Of a stretch of DNA of 38,690 bases, positions 1 to 8,223 are shown piece after piece. The position numbers and the translations under genes were made by a program. The notes under the pieces were generated by a model. That model was not told the DNA's origin, ran no database searches, and worked only from the letters and a program-made list of their open reading frames with translations. Source of the DNA: Flavobacteriales bacterium (lineage in GTDB: Bacteria; Bacteroidota; Bacteroidia; Flavobacteriales_D; Sanyastnellaceae); the NCBI GenBank assembly GCA_022447625.1, contig JAKVAX010000028.1, positions 1 through 38,690 of the forward strand. Reading direction: 5' to 3'. Positions within the stretch are counted from its first letter, which is position 1, and each line of letters starts with the position of its first letter.

Positions 1-48
1 ATAGAGTCCTGAGTACTTTAATGATTACTCACAAGGATAGACTTCGAA

Positions 49-106
49 TCCAATGACACACTTAACTGAACATAACCTCCAATGACACACTTAACTGAAC
101 ATAACC
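49..106. repeat. 29-bp unit, two perfect tandem copies
   Basis: Copies occupy 49-77 and 78-106, begin TCCAATGACACAC and end GAACATAACC, and are identical and back to back with no spacer. This is a recent tandem duplication. With only two copies and no spacers it is not a CRISPR array. Confidence 0.9.
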
Positions 107-272
107 CACATTCTCCATCTTATTCTCATTTATATTCTCCCTCTCATTCTTCCTCCTCCTCTTCCTTTGCTTCTACTCGTCCTTTAAACCGCCAGGGTAG
201 CTTGTCTCCATTGCTTAAGTGGAAGCCCATTATTTTGTTGATCGGTAGGTTTTGGTGGCCTTTGTGGCAACA

Positions 273-581
273 TCAGATTTTGAACTTGTAAATGCTGTTT
301 TTAACGCGTGGGCCTTTGAGATAGCCACAGATGAAGTGAGGATCATTCGTTATGGTCTTGATAATGAAGACCGAGTCACTTTCGCCAATATATCTGAAGT
401 AAATTATACTCCGTGTTCGGATCGTGGGTAAGTTGCCAAGACGTTGAACAAAGGAGTCGGCCACGAGCCCTCCGCTGGTTTCACGGAAAGTCATTGAAGT
501 CTCTTTAAGCGCCGCAGTTCGCGTTCCGCCGTAGGCGAAAAGAAGAGTGCAGGAATAATTAGCCATTGAATCATGGAACAA
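273..581 (-). CDS. Doubtful small hypothetical protein or gene remnant
   Basis: A 102-residue frame with no recognised family. The C-terminal half (FRYIGESDSVFIIKT, then GYLKGPRVKN, ending in a basic tail) has the alternating character of a real beta-rich protein. The N-terminal part has no signal peptide or clear domain. It sits alone in a repeat-rich stretch, divergent from the Mrp gene. It could be the surviving 3' end of a decayed gene or a chance frame. The start at 581 is only the first ATG available, so I cannot assign a function and hold the call weakly. Confidence 0.25.
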   Translation of the reverse strand: MFHDSMANYSCTLLFAYGGTRTAALKETSMTFRETSGGLVADSFVQRLGNLPTIRTRSIIYFRYIGESDSVFIIKTITNDPHFICGYLKGPRVKNSIYKFKI

Positions 582-625
582 GCTAGCAGGGGGAGATGTT
601 AATCGGGTTAAATGAAAAGTTAAAG

Positions 626-714
626 CCGGCGTCCGGCGTCCGGTTTTTAATAGTGGCGGGAGTGGTTCTGCTTCACGAATAAATTTTCGGAAGCCGGACG
701 CCGGATACCACTAT
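626..714. repeat. Interleaved GC-rich inverted repeats before the Mrp promoter
   Basis: CCGGCGTCCGG occurs in two overlapping copies (626-636 and 633-643). Its exact reverse complement CCGGACGCCGG is at 694-704. A second pair, ATAGTGG (650-656) and CCACTAT (708-714), is interleaved with the first, so the order is A-B-A'-B'. The right arm of B overlaps the -7 promoter element. It could be a terminator for something upstream, an operator, or a dispersed repeat. Confidence 0.6.
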
Positions 715-719
715 CTTTG
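712..719 (+). promoter_or_regulatory. Bacteroidota -7 element for the Mrp gene
   Basis: TATCTTTG matches the Bacteroidota -7 consensus TAnnTTTG exactly. It ends four bases before the ATG at 724, so the expected transcription start falls on or next to the start codon and the mRNA would be leaderless or nearly so. No TTG -33 element is seen at the usual distance. Confidence 0.55.
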
Positions 720-723
720 CACT

Positions 724-1854
724 ATGCCCAAGAAAGAAGTCAATCGTGAGCATGTTTTGGAGGCACTTCAAAATGTGATCGAACCTGATCTGAAGAAAGA
801 TATTGTCACCTTGAATTTGGTAGAAGATCTGAAGATCGAAGGGAACAAGGTGACCTTCAATGTGAAGGTGAGCAACCCAGCTATGCACAGCCGAAAGCGT
901 ATGGAAGAAGCATGTGAATTTGCGATTCAGCGTGTATTTGGAGATGATGTGGAGACAGATATTCGTGCAGTAGCCCTTCCGAAACAGGAGCAGACATCGG
1001 AAACGCGTCGTACCCTGCCAGGAGTGAAGCACATCATTGCCGTAGCTTCTGGTAAAGGTGGCGTAGGAAAGTCTACTGTTGCAGCGAACCTTGCAGCCGG
1101 TCTGGCAGCCAACGGATTCCAAGTTGGTTTGGTAGACGCAGATATTTACGGACCAAGCGCCCCGTTGATGTTTGACCTTTTGCATGACAAGCCGAGAGCG
1201 GTTGAAATAGGAGGGAAGCAGTACATCGAACCACTTCGCAATTACGGTGTGAAGGTGCTATCCATTGGTTTCTTTGCGGATGTGTCACAAGCGATTGTGT
1301 GGCGAGGGGCGATGGCTACGAAGGCCTTAACGCAATTATTCAATGACGCTTACTGGGGTGATCTGGATTACATGATCGTTGACTTGCCTCCAGGTACTGG
1401 TGATATTCACCTTTCTGTAGTGCAAGCAGTACCATTGACTGGGGCGGTGATTGTCAGCACGCCACAAGAGGTGGCTTTGGCTGATGCGCGCAAAGGGGTA
1501 AGTATGTTCCAACTTGATAGTATCAATGTTCCTGTGTTGGGGATCATCGAGAACATGTCGTTCTTCACCCCTCCAGAATTACCTGAAAAGAAATACTACC
1601 TCTTTGGAGAGAACGGAGCGAAACAGCTTTCAGAGCAATTGAATGTACCTTTCTTAGGAGAACTACCAATTGTACAAAGCATTCGTGAAGCAGGTGATGT
1701 TGGGCGTCCAGCAGTGCTCCAAGAGGGTACCGTTGCCAGCGAAGCTTTCCAGGGAATTATCAGTAACTTTGTTCAATCAGTTGATGATCGCGTAAGCAAC
1801 CTTCCGCCAAGTCAAACTGTTAATGTCAAAATGCAATATCCTAAGGAGGGATGA
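724..1854 (+). CDS. mrp: Mrp/ApbC-type Fe-S carrier P-loop ATPase
   Basis: Mrp/NBP35-family scaffold or carrier that binds and transfers [4Fe-4S] clusters to apo-enzymes in the cytoplasm. Residues 1-85 form the MIP18/DUF59-like domain. The deviant P-loop SGKGGVGKST spans 109-118 and the Walker B-like MIVDLPPGTGD spans 217-227, typical for the family. The 376-residue length is normal. The segment where many Mrp proteins carry the cluster-binding CxxC reads ENMSFFTPPELPEKK here, with no cysteines, a variant I associate with Bacteroidota. The stop overlaps the start of the NifU-domain gene (ATGA at 1851-1854), so the two are translationally coupled, and the partner supplies a CxxC. The start is the ATG just after the -7 element. 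Confidence 0.93.
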   Translation: MPKKEVNREHVLEALQNVIEPDLKKDIVTLNLVEDLKIEGNKVTFNVKVSNPAMHSRKRMEEACEFAIQRVFGDDVETDIRAVALPKQEQTSETRRTLPGVKHIIAVASGKGGVGKSTVAANLAAGLAANGFQVGLVDADIYGPSAPLMFDLLHDKPRAVEIGGKQYIEPLRNYGVKVLSIGFFADVSQAIVWRGAMATKALTQLFNDAYWGDLDYMIVDLPPGTGDIHLSVVQAVPLTGAVIVSTPQEVALADARKGVSMFQLDSINVPVLGIIENMSFFTPPELPEKKYYLFGENGAKQLSEQLNVPFLGELPIVQSIREAGDVGRPAVLQEGTVASEAFQGIISNFVQSVDDRVSNLPPSQTVNVKMQYPKEG

Positions 1855-2120
1855 AAGACCTAAAAGAAAAGATCGAACACTCACTTGAAGAACTTCGTCC
1901 ATTCCTTCGTGGAGATGGAGGAGACATCTCACTAGTTGAAGTCACTGATGACCTCCGTGTACTAGTGGAGCTTCATGGTGCCTGTTCGAACTGTTCAATG
2001 AGTATGATGACCATGAAGGCTGGAGTTGAAGAAGCGATTCGTAGTGCAGCCCCTGAGGTGAAATCTGTCGAGGCTGTTAACCTACCTGATCCAGAAACTG
2101 CTACTCCTTTCGGGCAGTAA
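1851..2120 (+). CDS. NifU C-terminal domain Fe-S protein
   Basis: Small (89-residue) stand-alone NifU-like C-terminal domain, expected to bind a [4Fe-4S] cluster, probably at a dimer interface, and donate it to clients. The ligand motif GACSNCSMSMM gives Cys45 and Cys48, preceded by the family signature LRPFLRGDGGDI. It overlaps the Mrp gene by four bases, so the proteins are made together and likely form a carrier/scaffold pair. The purine-rich AAGGAGGG that encodes the last Mrp residues abuts the ATG with no spacing, so it is probably not a working ribosome-binding site. The gene ends five bases from the convergent haem operon, with no clear terminator between. Confidence 0.92.
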   Translation: MKDLKEKIEHSLEELRPFLRGDGGDISLVEVTDDLRVLVELHGACSNCSMSMMTMKAGVEEAIRSAAPEVKSVEAVNLPDPETATPFGQ

Positions 2121-2125
2121 GCTAT

Positions 2126-3097
2126 CTACGGTTGTAATTTTTGATATTCAAACTGAGGATTCCCCTTATCACCGTCTTCGTTGTAAAATGAGGTGAATTT
2201 GATCTTGAACAGATTTCCTTCTACGTCTTCGACGATGAACGTGCGCGTGTCATCAGTAATGAAGCCTAAGTCAAAATCATAGTACTTCCAATCATAACCG
2301 ATTTCATCGATGTCATTCGTGCGTTCGTAAGTACTAGCAATTTCGTAATCTACTTCATCGTAACTATGTTCTAAGGCCTCTGCTACTGTTACGCCGTGCG
2401 AATTCACAAGGCATCCGGTCACTTGGTAAGGGAAAGGGGCCGTCTCTGGATCGAAAATGTGCAGGTAATGAGTAAATACGATATCCCAATCTTCTTTTGA
2501 TGGCTCGACACTGTGAACACCATCGACTAGGTTAACGTGTTGGAAATTATAATCTCCATTTACATCGAAGGTCTGTACCACCTCGTTTGAGCCATTCATG
2601 TCTGCTGATGTTACGGTATATTGCCCATTGTCAAATACCACCATGAATTTCTTCATGCCTAAAGGCTGGGCAGTTTCATCAACTCCGCGGTCAAGGATAT
2701 AAACATTCTCGGCAAAGTTACTGCCGATGTAGTAATCACGTTCTCCTATCATATCGTAGCCCATTTCTGCGCTGGTCGAAGCATTCGTGGAAGACCAATC
2801 ATTTGGAGAAAGTGCAATTCGTAGACCAGAGATGGATTGATTCATCACTACGAATGGTGAGTCATTCACCAATCCAATATCCCAGAGATACTTAGAAACA
2901 TTTGCTTTGGCTTCATTGTCGTTCAAGTCGAAGTACGCTTGGTAGGTATATTCACTACCCATTGATACTTGGTTGATACGAGGACCGTACTCTTCGTTTA
3001 AATTGATCTCACCATCGAGTATTTCACCGTATTTGTCGTCCTCTTTTTTACATGAGAACAACACAACCAACAAGAGGAATGGAATGAGCTTTTTCAT
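2126..3097 (-). CDS. hmuY: HmuY-family haem-binding lipoprotein
   Basis: Last gene of the haem operon. It starts MKKLIPF and has a lipobox LFSC with Cys16 as the lipidation site, so the mature protein should be anchored in the outer membrane and hand haem to the TonB receptor. HmuY-like features include the EYTYQAYFDLNDNEAK opening, a central DMNGSNEV segment and the DWDIVFTHY strand. The ATG at 3097 overlaps the receptor stop (3094-3096) as ATGA, which decides this start over the longer in-frame one at 3109. The predicted 323 residues exceed the roughly 220 of Porphyromonas HmuY. It is a clear paralogue of the T9SS-tagged protein that begins the operon. Which residues bind haem cannot be read with confidence. 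Confidence 0.85.
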   Translation of the reverse strand: MKKLIPFLLLVVLFSCKKEDDKYGEILDGEINLNEEYGPRINQVSMGSEYTYQAYFDLNDNEAKANVSKYLWDIGLVNDSPFVVMNQSISGLRIALSPNDWSSTNASTSAEMGYDMIGERDYYIGSNFAENVYILDRGVDETAQPLGMKKFMVVFDNGQYTVTSADMNGSNEVVQTFDVNGDYNFQHVNLVDGVHSVEPSKEDWDIVFTHYLHIFDPETAPFPYQVTGCLVNSHGVTVAEALEHSYDEVDYEIASTYERTNDIDEIGYDWKYYDFDLGFITDDTRTFIVEDVEGNLFKIKFTSFYNEDGDKGNPQFEYQKLQP

Positions 3098-5298
3098 AGG
3101 ATATCCCAACTTAGGTTGACAAAAAAGGCACGGCCTAAACTCACGGGAGTAGAGTTACTTCCGCCTGTATGGGCGCTTCCTTGTGTCGCACTGTTAATAT
3201 TCTGTACATCCAACAGGTTACGAACCCCCAATCTGAGGTCCACTTTGTTCATGAATCTTTTAGAAATAGACACGGTCAGCATGGTGTACGGATCTCTAAT
3301 CAGTTCTGTAATTTGGCCATCATTCGTGAAGAATTGCTGCTCTCTTCCGAAGTAGTTCAACTGTGTATTGAATTGGATATCGTGTTTCGGGAATGTATGG
3401 TTTACTGATCCAGAAAGTTGAATCGTATTTCGTTCGCGTTCATCATCTTCACGACTGAAGGCAGATTCCTGCTCGAAGTAATTCAAATTGTATCCTAATT
3501 TCCAGCGGTTTGCAACGAGGTCTTGACCAAATTCAATTCCTACAACTTGTTGACGTGAAATATTGACATAGCTGTACAACAGATCATTGATATCAACTAA
3601 GGCCAAACTGATCATGTTACTCACGTCGTTGAAATACCCGCGTACTCTGGTATCAAGTATCGCCTTGTCAAATGAATTTCGCTTCGTGATAGATGCCTGC
3701 ACCGCATCTGAAGATTCAGCTTGAAGATCGGTGTTTCCTTGGATGTTGTGATTCGAGTCTACAAAGTAGAAATACAACTCCTTCATATCTGGAGCTCTGA
3801 AGCCTTTTGCGTAGCTCGCACGAAGAATCCATTGCTTCATCTTATACCTCACATGAACGGATGGAATCAAAGGTGCATCGAACACACTGTTGTACTGATA
3901 GCGGATGCCAGGACGAACTTGGAGCCTTTCATTTTCATAAACGAGAGAAGCAAATCCAGCCAAGTTGAGGTAGTCTTCTTCACTTCCTTGGAAACGCTTC
4001 CCTTCAGCAATGTCGTAACTTGCGTCGTATCCAATAGTTATGTCGTATCTTCTATCAAATGTGACAGAACTTCTCGATGAGTAGCTGACAAAAACAGACG
4101 TATCATGATCTGCTGTATTTGGGGTAATTACTTCTGACAGGCTTGTGAGATCTACACGTCGGGTCAAACGTTCCCTTTCGTAATAGTTGGGGGCAACAAA
4201 CCCTCGGAATGAGACTCGAGGTTTGAGTTTTCCTTTGGCACCAAATCGCCCGTCAATACGACGCGTTTTAAAGTCGGTATCCAGAGCAAAAGGGCGCTGA
4301 AGGATTTGAACTATGGAATCGTTGATTTGCTGTTGGACCGTTTGGTACTGAACATCTCCATCATTCCAAAGGGTCTCTTGGAAATACCCAACACCCAAGC
4401 TGTACTGTATTTGTCCAATTTGCTTGGTCAAATCGAGATTTACATTGTAGTGCTCTTTTGGTTGCCAGAAATACCCACGATCATCATCATTTAGCTTACT
4501 CCCTCCGAAGAAAGCTCTACGAGCGTTCAACTTGGCAATGATTGGCCCAAGTTCTGATCGAGTCATCACCTGAACGTCTGATCGATCTGTCGTTTCATAA
4601 GAACCACCCACTCGAACCACCCGTTGGGTTTCATTTCTTGAAGTGATGATATTAATAGTTCCGCCAATAGCATCAGTACCGTACTCTACGCTCATCGGTC
4701 CTTCAATGACTTCGATTCGTACAACATCCGTCAAGGAGAGTTGATCTAAGTCGATGTTTCCATCGAGCCTTCCAATGACCGGAACACCATCAATCATAAT
4801 TTTGATGTGCTTCCCGCGCATTCCTGCAATAGTAATTTGATTACCCAAGGCAGGATCATGAATTATCTGAACCCGAGGGTTTAATGACAGAGCCTCTGAT
4901 ACTGTGCGAGCTCCCACTGCTTTCATTTCTTCTCTTCCGATTACCGTTACATTTTGCACAGCATCACGGGCAATCATCTGTTGATTTTGTCCGGTAACCA
5001 CCACTTCATCAATTTCATAAGAAGTAGGCGTCAGTTTGACCTCTTTTCTTTCTCCTTGTCGATAGATGATCTCTTGAGGCAAGTATCCAAGATGGGTCAA
5101 GTAGATGCTGCTGCTCATCCGGATTTCAATGAGACCTTCTTTATCGCTGAACAGATAGTCAGGTTGTCCGGTCGATGTGATGTATCCCGCTGCGACACCT
5201 TCAAGCGGGTTTCCTGAAATACCATCAACGATGATAATCTGCGCCTCGATTTGATACAAGCCCAAAAGGCAAAGAACAATGGTAATCAGTTGTTTCAT
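3094..5298 (-). CDS. hmuR: TonB-dependent outer-membrane haem receptor
   Basis: A 734-residue TonB-dependent receptor: signal peptide to EAQ (residue 20), a carboxypeptidase-regulatory-like domain (about 21-95), a TonB-box-like segment IDEVVVTGQ (96-104), a plug domain (about 110-220, including NVTVIGREEM and EALSLNPRVQI), then a beta-barrel ending in the aromatic/hydrophobic NLSWDIL. A FRAP motif at 500-503 is followed by His517 and GNTDLQAES. This resembles the FRAP/NPNL region with an intervening histidine that marks haem receptors, which together with the neighbours supports haem or haemoprotein as substrate. ATGA overlaps with the flanking genes show tight coupling. Energisation would need TonB-ExbBD, not in this window. 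Confidence 0.9.
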   Translation of the reverse strand: MKQLITIVLCLLGLYQIEAQIIIVDGISGNPLEGVAAGYITSTGQPDYLFSDKEGLIEIRMSSSIYLTHLGYLPQEIIYRQGERKEVKLTPTSYEIDEVVVTGQNQQMIARDAVQNVTVIGREEMKAVGARTVSEALSLNPRVQIIHDPALGNQITIAGMRGKHIKIMIDGVPVIGRLDGNIDLDQLSLTDVVRIEVIEGPMSVEYGTDAIGGTINIITSRNETQRVVRVGGSYETTDRSDVQVMTRSELGPIIAKLNARRAFFGGSKLNDDDRGYFWQPKEHYNVNLDLTKQIGQIQYSLGVGYFQETLWNDGDVQYQTVQQQINDSIVQILQRPFALDTDFKTRRIDGRFGAKGKLKPRVSFRGFVAPNYYERERLTRRVDLTSLSEVITPNTADHDTSVFVSYSSRSSVTFDRRYDITIGYDASYDIAEGKRFQGSEEDYLNLAGFASLVYENERLQVRPGIRYQYNSVFDAPLIPSVHVRYKMKQWILRASYAKGFRAPDMKELYFYFVDSNHNIQGNTDLQAESSDAVQASITKRNSFDKAILDTRVRGYFNDVSNMISLALVDINDLLYSYVNISRQQVVGIEFGQDLVANRWKLGYNLNYFEQESAFSREDDERERNTIQLSGSVNHTFPKHDIQFNTQLNYFGREQQFFTNDGQITELIRDPYTMLTVSISKRFMNKVDLRLGVRNLLDVQNINSATQGSAHTGGSNSTPVSLGRAFFVNLSWDIL

Positions 5299-6362
5299 TG
5301 AACAGTGTTTATCAAGGCATTTCTCCAGGCAGGAAGCTCTGGGATACCAGGCTTTCTCTTTCCGAAGATTTGTACAATCATTTCTTCTTTTTCGTCAAAG
5401 ACTTCAAGGCTTGTTACCATGCCGTCTTCAGTTGGCTTGTTCACCACCCACGTTCGGTGCACATGATCCATGTTGAGGTGAAGATTGAAACGCTTGTCCA
5501 TCACATTAAACCATTGATCGTAATCCACAAGATTCTTCACGGGACCAGTATGGATTTGAATGTTACCTCTGTTTCCAACAAACACCATAATCTCAATCTC
5601 TTCGTCCCGAGCTGCTTCAAAAAGCTGACGTAAGATGGTTGTTGGTTGTTCAACAGCATAGTGATCAAACCATTCCTCTTCAGGGCCCTTTGGGCTCAAC
5701 TCAAGCGCCTGCATGCGCGTTACTTTGTACTTGTGGAGCAGCGGGAAAAAGTCATGCGTGTCCTTAAGGTCGATCCACTTTTGTTGAAATTCAGCGATTT
5801 GATCTTCATTCAAATGGGCTCTCTTAGGTTCCTTCTTTTCCGTTGGTGCGATATGAACCGGCTGTTGTTCGCTAGCGCGGAATCGATCCACGAAGTCATG
5901 GTAGGCTTGCACCTTACTGTCTTTGATCCAATACACCTTAAATACAGCATCTCCATGATTATCGAAGAATTGTATGCTCAGACGGTCTTTACCGCGACTT
6001 GTTACCGTTACTGCGGCAGCGTATGTCCAAACAGAAGGGAAAAGTCGGATGTCAATTTCATCATTGACAAAAAGCGCCACATGATTATTAGGCTGGCTGA
6101 AGTTTTTGAAATGTCCTTTACGCTCATGCACCACCGCTGCATTCCGCGTTAGCGCCATTAGATCACCGGCAGCTTCAAATGCACGCATCATCTCACCAAA
6201 TTCGAAGTTGAGGATGGCAGTTTTATTGTCAGGACAAGCACTGGTCAACAACTCAAATTCTGAAACCTCAAGCTCTTGCGCTGCATTGCGAATTCTCATT
6301 GGCTTTTCTTCAATGAGCGCCTGCCATTTCTGGAAGAGTGGTGATTTTACTTCTGTATTCAT
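5295..6362 (-). CDS. hmuS: HmuS/HemS-like cytoplasmic haem-handling protein
   Basis: A 355-residue member of the HemS/ChuX fold, made of two repeated halves. The N-terminal half carries AVVHERKGHFKNFSQ and the C-terminal half VGNRGNIQIHTGPVKN, the paired GxF and NxGxxQIHTG signatures of haem-degrading or haem-trafficking factors. Such proteins receive haem from the ABC importer and release iron or store haem; whether this one opens the ring cannot be read from sequence. There is no signal peptide. It lies between the ATPase gene (17-nt gap) and the receptor gene (ATGA overlap), which fits a role just inside the inner membrane. Confidence 0.88.
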   Translation of the reverse strand: MNTEVKSPLFQKWQALIEEKPMRIRNAAQELEVSEFELLTSACPDNKTAILNFEFGEMMRAFEAAGDLMALTRNAAVVHERKGHFKNFSQPNNHVALFVNDEIDIRLFPSVWTYAAAVTVTSRGKDRLSIQFFDNHGDAVFKVYWIKDSKVQAYHDFVDRFRASEQQPVHIAPTEKKEPKRAHLNEDQIAEFQQKWIDLKDTHDFFPLLHKYKVTRMQALELSPKGPEEEWFDHYAVEQPTTILRQLFEAARDEEIEIMVFVGNRGNIQIHTGPVKNLVDYDQWFNVMDKRFNLHLNMDHVHRTWVVNKPTEDGMVTSLEVFDEKEEMIVQIFGKRKPGIPELPAWRNALINTVQ

Positions 6363-6379
6363 TTGGATCGTGTAAGGTG

Positions 6380-7195
6380 TTAGTTATGATCTAGTTTGGA
6401 GCAGCTCATAGGAGAGTTTTCTTCTCTTCCCTGACTTAATGCGGAAGAAACTTCAATTAACCGGTGCACTCCATTTTCTTCAATAAGTCGTTGTGTTTTT
6501 ATTCCAAATTGGTCGTGTACGAATTCTTCAGTTAAGACAACCTTTGGATCGCCCTGTTCCACGATTTTTCCGTGGGAGAGCACTGCAATACGGTCACAAA
6601 GTTGGAGTGCTTTATCCAGGTCATGCAACACGATTATAATTCCTATTCCTTGAGAAGTCATTTTTCGAATGCGTATCATCAACTCTTTTTGATTGATCGC
6701 ATCTAGATTATTCAAGGGCTCATCTAAGAACAGAAACTTTTGATTTACCGTGCTTAGTTCAAGCTGATATGACACCATAGCCATCAGTACCTTTTGTTGC
6801 TCTCCTCCCGACAGTGTGTAAAAACTTCGGTGTCGGAATTGGCTGATTTCAAAATCTTGAAATAGTTCTTTCTTCGGAAGTGAAGTTCCTCGAATATTAC
6901 CCAAAGCCACGATGTCTTCGACGGTCATAGCTAGGTTGAGGTTATTTCTTTGTTGAAGAAAGGCGCGATGTTCTGCTAATTCAATTGGGCTGAACGCCGG
7001 AATGGCCAATCCGTTGTAGAGTACATCGCCTTCTACTGGTGGCTTCAGTCCGGCGAGAACTTTCAGTAATGTCGATTTTCCAGACCCATTCTTGCCAATT
7101 ATCCCTGTGCCCTCGCCATCTTCAGCAGAGAAACCCACAGATTCTAGGATTTTGTGCTCTCCAAAGCTAAATGCTATGTTATGCGCTGAAATCAC
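6380..7195 (-). CDS. hmuV: Haem ABC transporter ATP-binding protein
   Basis: ATPase of the haem importer, 271 residues. Walker A GKNGSGKST at 34-42, a Q-loop in FLQQRN, signature LSGGEQQKV, Walker B FLFLDEPLNNLD and H-loop VLHDLD are all intact, so it should be active. The start is a GTG at 7193-7195 that overlaps the permease stop (GTGA), which supports both the rare start and coupled translation. A tail of about 20 polar residues follows the usual end of the domain. It works with HmuU and HmuT encoded just upstream. Confidence 0.92.
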   Translation of the reverse strand: MISAHNIAFSFGEHKILESVGFSAEDGEGTGIIGKNGSGKSTLLKVLAGLKPPVEGDVLYNGLAIPAFSPIELAEHRAFLQQRNNLNLAMTVEDIVALGNIRGTSLPKKELFQDFEISQFRHRSFYTLSGGEQQKVLMAMVSYQLELSTVNQKFLFLDEPLNNLDAINQKELMIRIRKMTSQGIGIIIVLHDLDKALQLCDRIAVLSHGKIVEQGDPKVVLTEEFVHDQFGIKTQRLIEENGVHRLIEVSSALSQGREENSPMSCSKLDHN

Positions 7196-8223
7196 TGTGC
7201 GAGTGCCAATTTTTTACGTTCACGAATAATCAAGGTGACAAATACTGGAGCTCCAATGATAGCTGTAATGATACTGATTGGCAGCTCCTGTGGTAAGACG
7301 ATGGTTCGCGCAAGCGTATCTGCAACCAAATTCAAAAAGCCGCCGAAGATCAAACTTGCTGGAATCAAGTAACGGTGATTGTGACCGATCCATAGTCTCA
7401 TAATGTGCGGTGCAACGAGTCCGATGAAACTCACAACACCACAAAAAGCCACGGTGGCTCCAATGCCGAGTGTAGTTACAAGAATAACTTTCCTTTTCAA
7501 TGATTGTGTATCAACTCCCATTGAATAAGCTTGGTCCTCGCCCAATTGTATCTTATTTAGTTTTCCTGCAATACGCGGATAGTAAATGAATCCAGGCATG
7601 ACGAACAATGCAAGGATGGTGATGTTGGTCCAGGTTATATTCGACATACTACCCATCATCCAAAAGGTAACGTTGCGCAACTCTTGGTCATTCGATGTGA
7701 AAATCATCAGACTGGTCAAAGCTGCAGCCATAAATTGAAGCGCGATACCTGATAGGAGCAATATTGACATATCTGCTCGCCCATTATTCAATGACATCCG
7801 GTAGGCAATGATTGCTGTTATTAACGCACCGATAAAAGCGGCAACGGGAAGGGTATAATAGCCAACCTGCAATCCAAAGAGAGCCAAACTGGTGGCACCC
7901 ATGGAGATTATGAAAACAGCAAATGCCGAAGCGCCAGATGAAATTCCAATGATTGAAGGGTCAGCAAGAGGATTGCGAAATAAACTTTGCAACGCAATCC
8001 CACCTCCAGCTAAAGTTGCTCCTACGACAATGGAACCTAGTATTCTCGGGGAACGTACAGACAAGAGCACGTACTGTTGAATAGAAGCTTGATGGTCAGG
8101 GGTGCTAGAAAAAAGAGAGGCGAGGTCTGACCAATTGATCGAGACTCCGCCAAAGAAGAATGAAGCTATGGTGGTGGCCACCAAGCCTACAAATAGCAAT
8201 ACTATCTGAACATGAGGGCTCAT
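7192..8223 (-). CDS. hmuU: FecCD/BtuC-type haem ABC permease
   Basis: Inner-membrane permease of 343 residues with many hydrophobic helices, typical of the iron-siderophore/haem/B12 (FecCD) family. Seen: the N-terminal membrane segment, SVRSPRILGSIVVGATLAGGGIALQ (residues 53-77, the conserved R-x-PR region), FRNPLADPSIIGISSGA, and late GLVAPHIMRLWIGHNHRYLIP, which couples to the ATPase. It overlaps both neighbours by four bases. As usual for the family, it probably acts as a homodimer. Haem as substrate is inferred from the operon, since vitamin B12 and siderophore permeases look alike. Confidence 0.92.
   Translation of the reverse strand: MSPHVQIVLLFVGLVATTIASFFFGGVSINWSDLASLFSSTPDHQASIQQYVLLSVRSPRILGSIVVGATLAGGGIALQSLFRNPLADPSIIGISSGASAFAVFIISMGATSLALFGLQVGYYTLPVAAFIGALITAIIAYRMSLNNGRADMSILLLSGIALQFMAAALTSLMIFTSNDQELRNVTFWMMGSMSNITWTNITILALFVMPGFIYYPRIAGKLNKIQLGEDQAYSMGVDTQSLKRKVILVTTLGIGATVAFCGVVSFIGLVAPHIMRLWIGHNHRYLIPASLIFGGFLNLVADTLARTIVLPQELPISIITAIIGAPVFVTLIIRERKKLALAQ

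Larger units (their letters stand above)
1..723. other. Non-coding or decayed upstream region
   Basis: No convincing gene lies upstream of the Mrp gene. Seen directly: a perfect 29-bp tandem duplication (49-106), a long pyrimidine-rich run on the + strand at about 108-172, one doubtful minus-strand reading frame (273-581), and GC-rich inverted repeats immediately before the Mrp promoter (626-714). The mix of repeats and one degraded-looking frame suggests old gene remnants rather than a single functional element. Confidence 0.5.

Noticed and set aside
49-106. CRISPR-like repeat
   Set aside because: Only two units, directly adjacent with no spacers, and no cas genes in the window.
82-291. 69-residue plus-strand frame near the left edge
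   Set aside because: Its serine-rich sequence is simply the translation of the polypyrimidine tract.
1843-1850. Shine-Dalgarno AAGGAGGG for the NifU-domain gene
   Set aside because: It abuts the ATG with no spacing and is explained by the last Mrp codons; the ATGA overlap explains initiation better.
3097-3109. Longer start for the HmuY lipoprotein
   Set aside because: The ATG at 3097 overlaps the receptor stop and gives a standard lipoprotein leader; the upstream ATG adds four residues that weaken it.
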